Shown here: one piece after another, positions 1-9,310 of the stretch
Numbering within the stretch: the first letter of the stretch is position 1
Layout: every line of letters begins with the position of its first letter
Assembly: GCA_019090895.1 (NCBI GenBank)
Contig: JAHRVB010000051.1
Span: forward strand, 28,220-92,219
Source: Kangiellaceae bacterium
GTDB lineage: Bacteria > Pseudomonadota > Gammaproteobacteria > Enterobacterales > Kangiellaceae
Direction: 5' to 3'
Length of the DNA: 64,000 bases
Notes under the pieces: generated by a model
What the model saw: only the letters and a program-made list of their open reading frames with translations
What the model was told of the DNA's origin: nothing
The model's database searches: none
Made by a program: the position numbers and the translations under genes

Positions 1-75
1 ACCAATTTCGATTATCCTATGCCCTTGAGTCGGTTCAAGTCCGGTTGTTTCTGTATCTAATATTATCTGGCGCAT
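1..75 (-). CDS. dnaQ: DNA polymerase III epsilon subunit (DnaQ), N-terminal fragment, truncated by window edge
   Basis: Reverse-strand translation from ATG at 75: MRQIILDTETTGLEPTQGHRIIEIG, with the DEDD exonuclease motif I (LDTETTGL); lies next to rnhA. Confidence 0.9.
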   Translation of the reverse strand, partial: MRQIILDTETTGLEPTQGHRIIEIG

Positions 76-103
76 TTTAATTTCTCAATTTGTCCTAACG
101 ATT

Positions 104-535
104 CTAAAGCTCGTCAATTCCTCTGTTAGCTAAATCATCAGCCTTCTCATTCTCAATGTGGCCGCTGTGCCCTTTCACCCAGTGCCAGGCAACCTTGTGC
201 CTTTGGTTTTGAAGGTCGAGTAATTTCCATAGATCGGCATTCTTTACGGGTTTTCTTTGAGAGTTTTTCCAGCCCTTCTTCTTCCAGCCTTCTAACCATT
301 CGGTGATGCCTTTCCGCACGTATTGCGAGTCGGTAGTTAAACTGACAACACTCGATTTTTTGACAGCTTTCAGTGCTTCGATAGCAGCCGTCAATTCCAT
401 ACGGTTATTGGTCGTATCCTTTTCACCACCATAAATTTCCTTTTCGTGCTCTCCAGCTCGAAGTAGCGCTCCCCACCCTCCGGGGCCAGGATTTCCTCGA
501 CATGCCCCGTCGGTAAATATCTCTATTTTGCTCAA
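104..535 (-). CDS. rnhA: Ribonuclease HI
   Basis: [57 protein letters not shown] motifs; 143 aa. Confidence 0.97.
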   Translation of the reverse strand: MSKIEIFTDGACRGNPGPGGWGALLRAGEHEKEIYGGEKDTTNNRMELTAAIEALKAVKKSSVVSLTTDSQYVRKGITEWLEGWKKKGWKNSQRKPVKNADLWKLLDLQNQRHKVAWHWVKGHSGHIENEKADDLANRGIDEL

Positions 536-615
536 GTATTTGGTCCTGTAAGAAAGGTCTAGTATGAAGGGTCTAGTCTATCAAAATTGGGCTTTAAGTA
601 CTCAATTTTGTGAAC

Positions 616-1386
616 TCATCGTTTCAATTGTTTAAGATAGTCATCGACTTGTCTATTTACCGAGGGATCAGCAAAGCGAGGACTCACTAGCTTTCGATTG
701 CTTCTCCAACTTGGCCGTATGGGAGTTAGTGTGGAGACTTTTTTCTTCGCTATCAGTATATAATGCCCTGATAAATGGTTTAATCCTATCTGGTATATTC
801 GTTTAAGTAGCTCTGAAATACGCCCGTTTTGATCCGTTTTCAAGTCTGCGCAAATTGGAATTTCATTAACTATTTCCAAACCTAGCAATCGAAACCAGTC
901 AGCGATTCTCAATTTTCCGATCGTCTTATTTGAGGTTGTTTTACGGATTATTCGAGAAATTAGTCTTCTTTTGAAACTTGTCCAACTTATGGGGTTTTCC
1001 ATAATTAGTACCACGTACCCCTCTGGAATTAAAACACGTTCCACCTCTCTAAGAATTTGATGAGGAAACTGGCTTTGGTGAAGTGTTTCTGGGAGTACAA
1101 CCAAATCGATTGTATCGGAGGCAATCGGCAATTCTTCAAACCGGCACCTTAAATGTGAAGCTTCCTTTTTCTCAGAGAGCACCACAGAGTTTCTAATTGT
1201 TGAGTTTTCATTTACCAGCTCTTTAGCTCTTAGAGAGAATAACAGCGCATGATATCCAAATATCCCACTTAGAATTAACTTCAATTTATCGGTCGCTATT
1301 TCAAACTGAACAATCGAAAAACCCTGCTCAAGCTCATTATGAAGTGCTTGCTTCCACTTAGCGATTTGTGAAGTTACTTTATACAT
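616..1386 (-). CDS. Class I SAM-dependent methyltransferase-like protein (YafS-like)
   Basis: Methyltransferase-type segment LPIASDTIDLVVLPETLHQSQFPHQILREVERVLIPEGYVVLIMENPISW; position next to rnhA as for yafS. Confidence 0.75.
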   Translation of the reverse strand: MYKVTSQIAKWKQALHNELEQGFSIVQFEIATDKLKLILSGIFGYHALLFSLRAKELVNENSTIRNSVVLSEKKEASHLRCRFEELPIASDTIDLVVLPETLHQSQFPHQILREVERVLIPEGYVVLIMENPISWTSFKRRLISRIIRKTTSNKTIGKLRIADWFRLLGLEIVNEIPICADLKTDQNGRISELLKRIYQIGLNHLSGHYILIAKKKVSTLTPIRPSWRSNRKLVSPRFADPSVNRQVDDYLKQLKR

Positions 1387-1659
1387 TAGGATGGCTCATG
1401 AGTGCAGTTACTAACAAATTAACAAGATTCAATCATATTCTAGAGTATAGCAACTACTAGGCTAAATTTTCGGTCTTAAGAATGCATCATACATTCCGTT
1501 AGACTATTAGCCTCTAAGATGTCAAAATTTAAGCCAGATTTGACATATTGAGTCATAAAAAATACCATTTGATCTTGGTAGGCTTACCTATCCAAGTTTT
1601 GAGTATGTCACGTACAAACCAAACACCACTGAAACCCGTATTACAGTTAGGTACAACTT

Positions 1660-3267
1660 TTGATTAGAATTGCCATTTATAGCTTAGTTTTTGCCCTCTT
1701 AACCAGTTGCTCGGCTACACTGTTTAAAACCGAATCACATCGTTCTGCAATAACTAATTCTGAAACTGTTAGTGTCGCCGAAACACCGGAAGCAAAGATA
1801 GATACTATCGCCTTAGGTCAATGCCAATTTTTAGACGGTCCTATAGATCCAGAGTCTTATAACAATGCTTGGGACCGAATTTCGACACAATTTAGTATGC
1901 TGGTTCCCGATAATCAAAGGGTAAGAGCGCAAAAATCTTGGTACGTTAATCACCCTAAGTACTTATCAAGAGTATCCAAACGGGCTCAACCCTATTTATA
2001 TTTCATTATTCAACAAATTGAGAAACGTAATCTTCCTCTAGAATTAGCGCTTTTACCTATAGTCGAGAGCGCATATGACCCGTTTGCCTATTCTCACGGC
2101 CGAGCGTCTGGAATGTGGCAGTTTATTCCTGGCACGGGAAAAGGATACGGCCTCACACAAAATTGGTGGTTTGATGGCCGTCGCGATGTTTACCTTTCTA
2201 CTCATGCTGCACTGGACTATTTGGCCTACCTCAACAAGCATTTTAAGGGCAATTGGTTACATGCATTGGCTGCGTATAATTCTGGCCTGGGTAATGTTGG
2301 TAGAGCAATAAGAAATAATAAAAAACAAGGCAAACCGACCGATTTCTGGTCGTTGAAACTGCCAAAAGAAACCAAGGCCTATGTACCTAAGTTACTTGCT
2401 TTGGCCGATATACTCTCGAAAGCAAAACCTGAAGAATCCGTTTGGACTGCGGTAGCTAATGAACCCTATTTTGTTCGAATTCCCACAGAATCTCAAATTG
2501 ATTTAAGTTTAGCTGCTGATTTAAGCGAACAATCGATGCAAGAATTTTACCAATTAAATCCTGCTTTTAATCATTGGGCGACTGCGCCAGAGGGTCCACA
2601 TTATCTGCTCTTTCCGATTGAAAAGAGCGAAACATTCTCAAACAACCTATCGACAATTCCCTTAAAGGAAAGAATTGCGCATAAACGATACAAAATAAAA
2701 CCTGGTGATAATCTAAGTAGTATTGCGGTTAAGTTTTCCACGACTGTTAAATTACTTCTTACTCACAATGGAATAGTCAATAATCAGATTACTGCAGGCA
2801 AAACACTTCTTATACCCGTACCTTCGGAAAAGCGAACTGCCTATTCAAAAAGCAACCAGCAGCGACTTGCAGCAAAACATAAGACAAAAAGAAAAGGAAA
2901 TAGAGTTTCTTTGAAAGTGAAATCAGGTGATTCGTTTTGGTCACTGGCCAAAAAGCACAAAGTGAGCGTTCGAAATTTGGCGTCTTGGAATAATATGGCC
3001 CCGAAAGATCCACTACGAATCGGCCAGAAACTAGTGCTCTGGAGTAAAGTATCTAGCGCGAAATATGCAGGTTTAATGAATCAACAGCAAAAAACGAAAA
3101 AAATTCACTATAAAGTGAGAAACGGCGATTCATTCGCTCGTATTGCAGATAAGTTTAACGTCAGTTTAAATAAGATAAAAAACTGGAATAAATCACTCAG
3201 TCGGAAAAAGTACTTACAACCTGGCCAATCTCTAACATTATTTGTCGATATTACTAACCAACTTTAG
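1660..3267 (+). CDS. mltD: Membrane-bound lytic murein transglycosylase D with three LysM domains
   Basis: Lipoprotein-like N-terminus (LTSCSA); SLT motifs LPIVESAYDPFAYSHGRASGMWQFIPGTGKGYGL and ALAAYNSGLGNV; three LysM segments (YKIKPGDNLSSIA, LKVKSGDSFWSLA, YKVRNGDSFARIA). TTG start. Confidence 0.95.
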   Translation: MIRIAIYSLVFALLTSCSATLFKTESHRSAITNSETVSVAETPEAKIDTIALGQCQFLDGPIDPESYNNAWDRISTQFSMLVPDNQRVRAQKSWYVNHPKYLSRVSKRAQPYLYFIIQQIEKRNLPLELALLPIVESAYDPFAYSHGRASGMWQFIPGTGKGYGLTQNWWFDGRRDVYLSTHAALDYLAYLNKHFKGNWLHALAAYNSGLGNVGRAIRNNKKQGKPTDFWSLKLPKETKAYVPKLLALADILSKAKPEESVWTAVANEPYFVRIPTESQIDLSLAADLSEQSMQEFYQLNPAFNHWATAPEGPHYLLFPIEKSETFSNNLSTIPLKERIAHKRYKIKPGDNLSSIAVKFSTTVKLLLTHNGIVNNQITAGKTLLIPVPSEKRTAYSKSNQQRLAAKHKTKRKGNRVSLKVKSGDSFWSLAKKHKVSVRNLASWNNMAPKDPLRIGQKLVLWSKVSSAKYAGLMNQQQKTKKIHYKVRNGDSFARIADKFNVSLNKIKNWNKSLSRKKYLQPGQSLTLFVDITNQL

Positions 3268-3341
3268 AGTAAGAATTATCATGCGTCTGACTATTCCTAT
3301 CTACTAGAAACTAGCCTAGTAACTTTGTGAACTTTTTAACT

Positions 3342-4316
3342 CTATGCAGATTTACTTTGAGGTAGATGCTCTTTGAACACCATATAAATGTCAGCTCTTG
3401 AATAGACAGAGGTATCATTGGGCAAATCATCTTCAACGAAACCGTATTTATCAAATAGATTCAGCGCGGGTGTGAGTTGTCGATTTGACTCTAGAAATAA
3501 TCCTTTGAAATCAGTAGCTTGGTATTGTTGAATCGCAGCTTTAAGTAATTTATCTCCAATTCCAAGCCCTTGATAATCCTCGGTAACTGTCATCTTTGAA
3601 AGTTCTAGAAGCCCATTATTACAGGCCGAAAGTGCAACTGTTCCGATAATTTTCTCATTGATTCTCGCCATAAGAATGAAACCACCAGGTTCTATTATTC
3701 TGGCTGTCGGCTCAGATAAAATCTCATGGTCGATATCTTCAACATAAAAGTATTTCTCTAACCAGCTGCGATTAAGTTGATAAAAATACTCAGCATGTTC
3801 AGGTTCGAAATGAATAATTTCTACAGAGTTGATCAAACGTTCTCTTCTAAGATCAGCCATTCTATCAGTTAAACTAATTTGACTTAATTGTCGTTCGAGA
3901 AGCTCCATATTGCTCATTAGAGTTCCACCAGAAGTTGCCATTAAACGACCAAGAATAACCTGCATATCTTTCCATATAGGCGATAGTTGATCGAATAATT
4001 CAAAGCCTGCAGGGGTGATTGAAAGTAATCTGCGTCTTTCATCCGCATCATCAATGTGATGGTATATCCAACCTTTCTGTTGAAGCTTCTTACTCATTTG
4101 ACTAATGGCAGGATGAGTATGACCGAGCACATCTGCTAACTCAGTTACAGACATCGATTCATTTTCATTGATTAGTTGAAGTAGAGGAAAGTTCCTCGCT
4201 TGAAAAACAATTTTTTCAATTTTATAAACTTCGTCAAGTTGTCGGTAAAATAAATCGCTCAGTCGCTTAAGGCGAGAACCGAGTCCAAGAATACCCAAAT
4301 CATTCAAGTTTTTCAT
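3342..4316 (-). CDS. MarR-family regulator fused to GNAT acetyltransferase
   Basis: N-terminal wHTH (MSVTELADVLGHTHPAISQMSKKLQQKGWI...DERRRLLSITPAG); C-terminal GNAT (KMTVTEDYQGLGIGDKLLKAAIQ). Confidence 0.9.
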   Translation of the reverse strand: MKNLNDLGILGLGSRLKRLSDLFYRQLDEVYKIEKIVFQARNFPLLQLINENESMSVTELADVLGHTHPAISQMSKKLQQKGWIYHHIDDADERRRLLSITPAGFELFDQLSPIWKDMQVILGRLMATSGGTLMSNMELLERQLSQISLTDRMADLRRERLINSVEIIHFEPEHAEYFYQLNRSWLEKYFYVEDIDHEILSEPTARIIEPGGFILMARINEKIIGTVALSACNNGLLELSKMTVTEDYQGLGIGDKLLKAAIQQYQATDFKGLFLESNRQLTPALNLFDKYGFVEDDLPNDTSVYSRADIYMVFKEHLPQSKSA

Positions 4317-4546
4317 TTTATTCCCTATATATTAATGTGTTACAAAGCATCGATATAAAACCAAGGAAATAGCATGATTATTTATATGTCGTTGTAACTG
4401 CCATCCATTTCTAATTATAGTCAGAATTTATTCAATTGCCGAAGATTAATTCATTAATACGTAATTTGTTACGTAACTATATCGTACCAACGATAAATAG
4501 ATGCTTCAAGTACTACAAACAGTAACTACAACCGCTTGTATAATTT

Positions 4547-5947
4547 CTAATTCAGCTGATTAAGAGTGAGTTTCGTTAAATAGACAAAAAATTCAAAGGC
4601 TTGTATTTGTGTCTTAGAAATAGATGAATCAGCGTCACCATTATCAGCATAAATACATCCAATAACCTTACCTTCTACAATAAGAGGTCCCCAAATCGAA
4701 TTAGTGTAGACTAGCCGTTTTTTGATTTCATCTCGCGTACGACTTTTCTCCCTCAACTGGTCAAGTTTTAAAATATTCTGATTGATTAGAACTTTTTGAT
4801 TAAGTTCTGAAATATGTTCAACACAGTTAAACTTAAAGTTATTTTTGTAATGCTCTTCGTTTTCTCCGATAAGGTGTTTGACGGTCAATAAAGTTCGCTG
4901 CGGGTTTAAAAGTCCTACCAGACCAGTTCTAAACCCTGCTCCTTTCGTTAGACCTGCAAGCAAAATTTGTAGTGCCTCATTGATATCAAACTGAATTTGC
5001 ACCAATTTAGTGAGTTGTTCGATCGAATCAAACATAAGTTCCTTGGACACAACCTTATTCGAAACTATTTCTTTCTTAGCATTTTTGGAGTTAGTATTTA
5101 CACCTTTTAAATCTATTCCAAATGCCTGTAGGCTATCTTTAGCCGTTTTGGCTGCATCTTTTAATTTCTCAATTATTTCCTCCTGTGGTCTATTACAGTA
5201 ACGAGAAATTGTCTTGATATGCGTATTAACGGCTGAATTAAAACCCTGTTGCTCACAGGAAGCAGCGAAGCTATTTGCCAAGAGAATCGAACGACAAGTG
5301 CTCGATTCAGTGTATCGACCGCCTATTGTTGCAGCAATCATTGGTGCAATTCCCCAGGAGTTACACAAAGACACTGTAAGTTCATTAAAATAACAACCAA
5401 TCAAATCTCGCTCCTTCCCTCCTATAAATGGGTATCCTGCAATCAGCTTTGTAACAAGCCTATCGGAACTACCGAGTGCCGAATATACTGAAATTTCTCC
5501 TATGTTTATCAATAGAGCTGAAATAAAGATTTCTTCTATATCAGTATCCCCTCTCGCATTTGCTATTGCTTTGGCTTGCACTGCGGCATGAAAAGAACGA
5601 GCTAAAGCAGCTTGAAGAGTAATCGAAGCACCGTCCTTTAGAAATTCATCAAGCAATAAACAACTCGCACAAATTTCATGAATTGCTTTGTGCCCTATCA
5701 GCATAACACCGCGACTGACGGTCCGAATAGCGCTTCCAGAAGTATTAAATTGAACACTATTGGCTAGTTTTAATAGAGCGGCTGTTAGACTTGGATCTTT
5801 GAGAATAATTCTTGAAAGTTCGGCTGAATGGGCGTCGGAAAAAACATCTAAATTAGATAATTTTTGAAGGCTTTCACTAAAGCTGGGCAAAGATGTTTGA
5901 TGCAACTTTCTTAGCCATTCTTCTTTAGTTGTAGGAGGTGTACCCAT
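4547..5947 (-). CDS. HDOD domain protein with C-terminal GAF-like domain
   Basis: N-terminal HDOD pattern (LPSFSESLQKLSNLDVFSDAHSAELSRIILKDPSLTAALLKLANS); C-terminal GAF-like segment (WGPLIVEGKVIGCIYADN). Confidence 0.8.
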   Translation of the reverse strand: MGTPPTTKEEWLRKLHQTSLPSFSESLQKLSNLDVFSDAHSAELSRIILKDPSLTAALLKLANSVQFNTSGSAIRTVSRGVMLIGHKAIHEICASCLLLDEFLKDGASITLQAALARSFHAAVQAKAIANARGDTDIEEIFISALLINIGEISVYSALGSSDRLVTKLIAGYPFIGGKERDLIGCYFNELTVSLCNSWGIAPMIAATIGGRYTESSTCRSILLANSFAASCEQQGFNSAVNTHIKTISRYCNRPQEEIIEKLKDAAKTAKDSLQAFGIDLKGVNTNSKNAKKEIVSNKVVSKELMFDSIEQLTKLVQIQFDINEALQILLAGLTKGAGFRTGLVGLLNPQRTLLTVKHLIGENEEHYKNNFKFNCVEHISELNQKVLINQNILKLDQLREKSRTRDEIKKRLVYTNSIWGPLIVEGKVIGCIYADNGDADSSISKTQIQAFEFFVYLTKLTLNQLN

Positions 5948-6101
5948 CGAAAATTGATTCTTATTAGGGTTAAATTAAGAGGTATTTCAGATCAATTATA
6001 GACTAATACGAACGATTAAATGTTTTATATATACAACTAAGAAAACACCAAAACAAGAGCCTAGATAGGCACTAAACTCTAATTTTAGTTAGTTTTTATC
6101 T

Positions 6102-7346
6102 TTAATTTCGAAAAAGAACTTGTTCTCGTTGAAACCACCAATTGCAAAATCCCAACAAAATACCTGCTACCACCGTTGTTGAACCCAAAATCACTCCGAG
6201 CATACTGTAATCGATGGTCCCTTTAAAAATTTCCTTAATGGCCAGGGCCACATTTGTTAAAGGAACTGAAGCCCAAACCCAGTCTAGTTTTACCCCTGGA
6301 AGCAATGCCAAAATAACAGGAAAAATAGAAAGCATCATAATAGGAGACATATAATTTTGAGCTTCTTTAAATGTTCTAGCGTAAATCGACACACTCAATA
6401 ACAAAGAGCCAAACACCGCGCAAACAGGTACTAACATCAGAAACATTAAGAAGACATCTAAAACACTGATGCTGGACAAAATTTCGAGGAGTTTAGTCAT
6501 TCCTTCCCCACCTTCAGCCCCTGCACTTGAGAAAATAGCAGGTCCAAAAACCATCGATATTAGTGCAAAACTAACAAGCGAAAACAAAATGGATAAGAAT
6601 GATGTTGTAAAAATCACTAGGAATTTGGCCAATACAATATGCATTCTGGGAACAGGTGTTAGTAGTAATGTTTCGAGCGTACCACGTTCCTTTTCTCCAA
6701 CCCCCAAATCACTCGCTGGATACATAGCACCACTTAAAGCTAAAAGTATTAAAATGTACGGAAGAAAACCGCCTATTTTTTCCCCCAAAGACTCTCGTTC
6801 ATTCGCCGTTGTCGCTTCAATCAGCTTAATTGGTTCAATCAAACCGTCTCTTTGACTGGCAGAGACACCGAGTAAAACAAGACGCGCATCAGCCTGACTG
6901 CTTCTTAAAGAATCAATTGTGGTATTAATTCGACTAATCACTTTAGCACTGGTCGTCGATGAATCATTATAGAGAACATTTATGATCGCACTTTGTCCCT
7001 GATTCATTCGAGCTTGAGTATCATCAGGGATCGTGACTAAGAACCGTAGTTCATCATTATTTATAGCTTCACTATAGTCTGTTCCTAACTCAAACGATTT
7101 TAAACTAAATTTAGAATTGTTCAGCAAGGCCTGAGAAAATTCAGGATAATTTTCGGCACCTATGAGGTTATATTCTAACACTTCATTTTTTGCCTTATTG
7201 TCAATCATGGCAACCAAAGCACCAAACCCAATCATGATTATTGGCATCAATAAAGTCGGCAACAAAATGGTGAACATCAAGGTTTTTTTATCTCGAGTTA
7301 GTTCGAGTAATTCCTTTAAATAAATTTTAAACATTTTGAGCCTCAT
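6102..7346 (-). CDS. ABC-2 type transporter permease (NatB-like)
   Basis: Multiple TM segments; ABC-2 signature region GVGEKERGTLETLLLTPVPR; overlaps start of downstream-partner ATPase gene. Confidence 0.9.
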   Translation of the reverse strand: MRLKMFKIYLKELLELTRDKKTLMFTILLPTLLMPIIMIGFGALVAMIDNKAKNEVLEYNLIGAENYPEFSQALLNNSKFSLKSFELGTDYSEAINNDELRFLVTIPDDTQARMNQGQSAIINVLYNDSSTTSAKVISRINTTIDSLRSSQADARLVLLGVSASQRDGLIEPIKLIEATTANERESLGEKIGGFLPYILILLALSGAMYPASDLGVGEKERGTLETLLLTPVPRMHIVLAKFLVIFTTSFLSILFSLVSFALISMVFGPAIFSSAGAEGGEGMTKLLEILSSISVLDVFLMFLMLVPVCAVFGSLLLSVSIYARTFKEAQNYMSPIMMLSIFPVILALLPGVKLDWVWASVPLTNVALAIKEIFKGTIDYSMLGVILGSTTVVAGILLGFCNWWFQREQVLFRN

Positions 7347-8136
7347 TATTAACTAACTTTACAAAAATTTCATATAAATCATGACTTTGGTCGACAGCCC
7401 TAAATTCACTTAAACTACCGTTAAATTTGGTCATGCCATTATTAATTAGCACAACTTTATCGCACAGCTTTTCAACTTCGTGCAAATGGTGAGTAGAAAA
7501 TATTACTGGAACATTGCTTCCTTTATAGGATTGAATAAAATCCAGTATTGTCTTGGCGGAGATCACATCTAGACCTGTTGTAGGCTCATCCAACACAATA
7601 ACTTCGGGTTGATGAATCACGGTACGCGCGATATTGGCTCGCTGCTTCATCCCAGTTGACAGTGAGTCAGCTTTTTTATCCGCAAAACTTTGAATATCCA
7701 GTAAATCAAAAATCTTTTCAACTTCGGCTGCGAGATGCAGTTCCTTCATACCGTGTAAACGACCAAAATATTCAACATTTTCTCTCACCGTCAAGCGATG
7801 GTACAAACTAGTTGTTCCAGACAAAAACCCTATTCTTCGTCTCATTGCCAGAGGATTGGCTACTACATCTTCTCCATTAATCGCAATTTTACCTGCAGTA
7901 GGGCTTATGGCTGTCGACAGCATTCGCAGGCTGGTGGTCTTACCAGCTCCATTCGGCCCAAGAAGTCCCAGGACCTGACCTTTATCACAACTAAAACTGA
8001 CATCTTGTACAGCATTAAACCAGTGTCCCTCATAGCGTGGATCTGATAACTCATTGTTTCTTTTAAGGTTTTCTTTGATCGTTTTATTATCAAGACGAAA
8101 TCGTTTTTGTAAATTATTTACTTCGAGCATACACAT
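7327..8136 (-). CDS. ABC transporter ATP-binding protein (NatA-like)
   Basis: Walker A LLGPNGAGKTTSLRML, signature LSTGMKQRANIAR, Walker B VIVLDEPTTGLD. Confidence 0.93.
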   Translation of the reverse strand: MCMLEVNNLQKRFRLDNKTIKENLKRNNELSDPRYEGHWFNAVQDVSFSCDKGQVLGLLGPNGAGKTTSLRMLSTAISPTAGKIAINGEDVVANPLAMRRRIGFLSGTTSLYHRLTVRENVEYFGRLHGMKELHLAAEVEKIFDLLDIQSFADKKADSLSTGMKQRANIARTVIHQPEVIVLDEPTTGLDVISAKTILDFIQSYKGSNVPVIFSTHHLHEVEKLCDKVVLINNGMTKFNGSLSEFRAVDQSHDLYEIFVKLVNNEAQNV

Positions 8137-8587
8137 TTCCTATTATAGCTATAGACGAGCCTTGTCGAACAGATCACTTTAACGAGTATAAACCCAGTCT
8201 GCTGCGGCAACAATCTAGCAGAATGTCAGTCTAATTAGTACACAGATTCATCATTTTATTACAAAACAATGATTGTTTATTCTAAATTCATATATATTAG
8301 AAATAGAAGTTTGCATTGTGCCCCTCGCTTTTGGAATCGTCGTTTTCAAATAGTGACCAAGATTTAAGCTAAGAATAATGCAATAGAGAAGTACTCTACT
8401 GTTCAATGGTCAGTAATTGAAGACACTTACCGAGATAGATTGAGCTCGAAAAGATAGGGCCATAAGAATTGATTATCCAGCGAATCAATTCTTCAATGTT
8501 TATAGCTAACTCTAAACACCACCTAATCAGCCGTTGTAAAGAGTGATAGTGTTTATGGCTACTTAACTAACCGAAATTCAATGGGAT

Positions 8588-9151
8588 TTATTTAACTCTA
8601 CAAACTGAAATTTTAGTCATACCCAGTTTAGCAATAATCATATTCAGTGGCATAACATTTGTTAAAGCAATATAAGCTTCAGCACGCGTTTTAGCCAATG
8701 ACACTGATAATGCTGATGCCACTTGCAAAGATTGTTTCACCCGCTTTAAGCTCACTCTAATTTTATCCAATGCCTTGTGGCAAGCCGCGCTTTGAACTGT
8801 ATTATTAGTCGTGTCAATGATATCTTCAGCAAGAGTAAGTGCATTGTCAACTGATTGATCGAATTCGGCTTTTAATATCGCCGGATAATTTATATTTTCA
8901 CCAGCAGCGACTAAAATTTTTGACGTCTCCAAGCTATTTTTCTGAGCAATATCTCGAGAAAATCCAGCTAATACTTGCCCCGAGTTTAAGCTCTGAATTT
9001 TTTTACTTACTTTAGTGACCCTCGCCATCACATTGGTTAGTGAATCGAGTTGCTCAACATTGACTTCGGCTTTCGCGTCACAACTCAAGCCAAGATTGCA
9101 GCAGCTTATTACTGATAAAAGTAAAACAATATTCGAACGACTGTTTCTCAT
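8588..9151 (-). CDS. Hypothetical secreted/periplasmic protein
   Basis: 187 aa ORF with signal-peptide-like N-terminus; no recognisable domain. Confidence 0.6.
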   Translation of the reverse strand: MRNSRSNIVLLLSVISCCNLGLSCDAKAEVNVEQLDSLTNVMARVTKVSKKIQSLNSGQVLAGFSRDIAQKNSLETSKILVAAGENINYPAILKAEFDQSVDNALTLAEDIIDTTNNTVQSAACHKALDKIRVSLKRVKQSLQVASALSVSLAKTRAEAYIALTNVMPLNMIIAKLGMTKISVCRVK

Positions 9152-9233
9152 TTATTGACTCCTAAAAGCTAGCTAAGAATTGGAACAAACGGCTATCACT
9201 AAACCGTTTTTCCGGAAGTATTTTCTTAAAATT

Positions 9234-9260
9234 AAGATGACTTTTGAAAAAAGTCATCTT
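9234..9260 (-). terminator. Perfect 12-bp stem hairpin, candidate transcription terminator
   Basis: AAGATGACTTTT-gaa-AAAAGTCATCTT, just downstream of the 9311..12649 gene; the T-tract on the minus strand is imperfect. Confidence 0.5.
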
Positions 9261-9310
9261 CTTACAAAACCGCTAAAGCATCCTTTTTTTTATCTACAGT
9301 CAACGACACC

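Noticed and set aside
31-45. tRNA T-loop-like string GGTTCAAGTCCGG
   Set aside because: Lies in the dnaQ coding sequence on the opposite strand and no cloverleaf can be drawn around it
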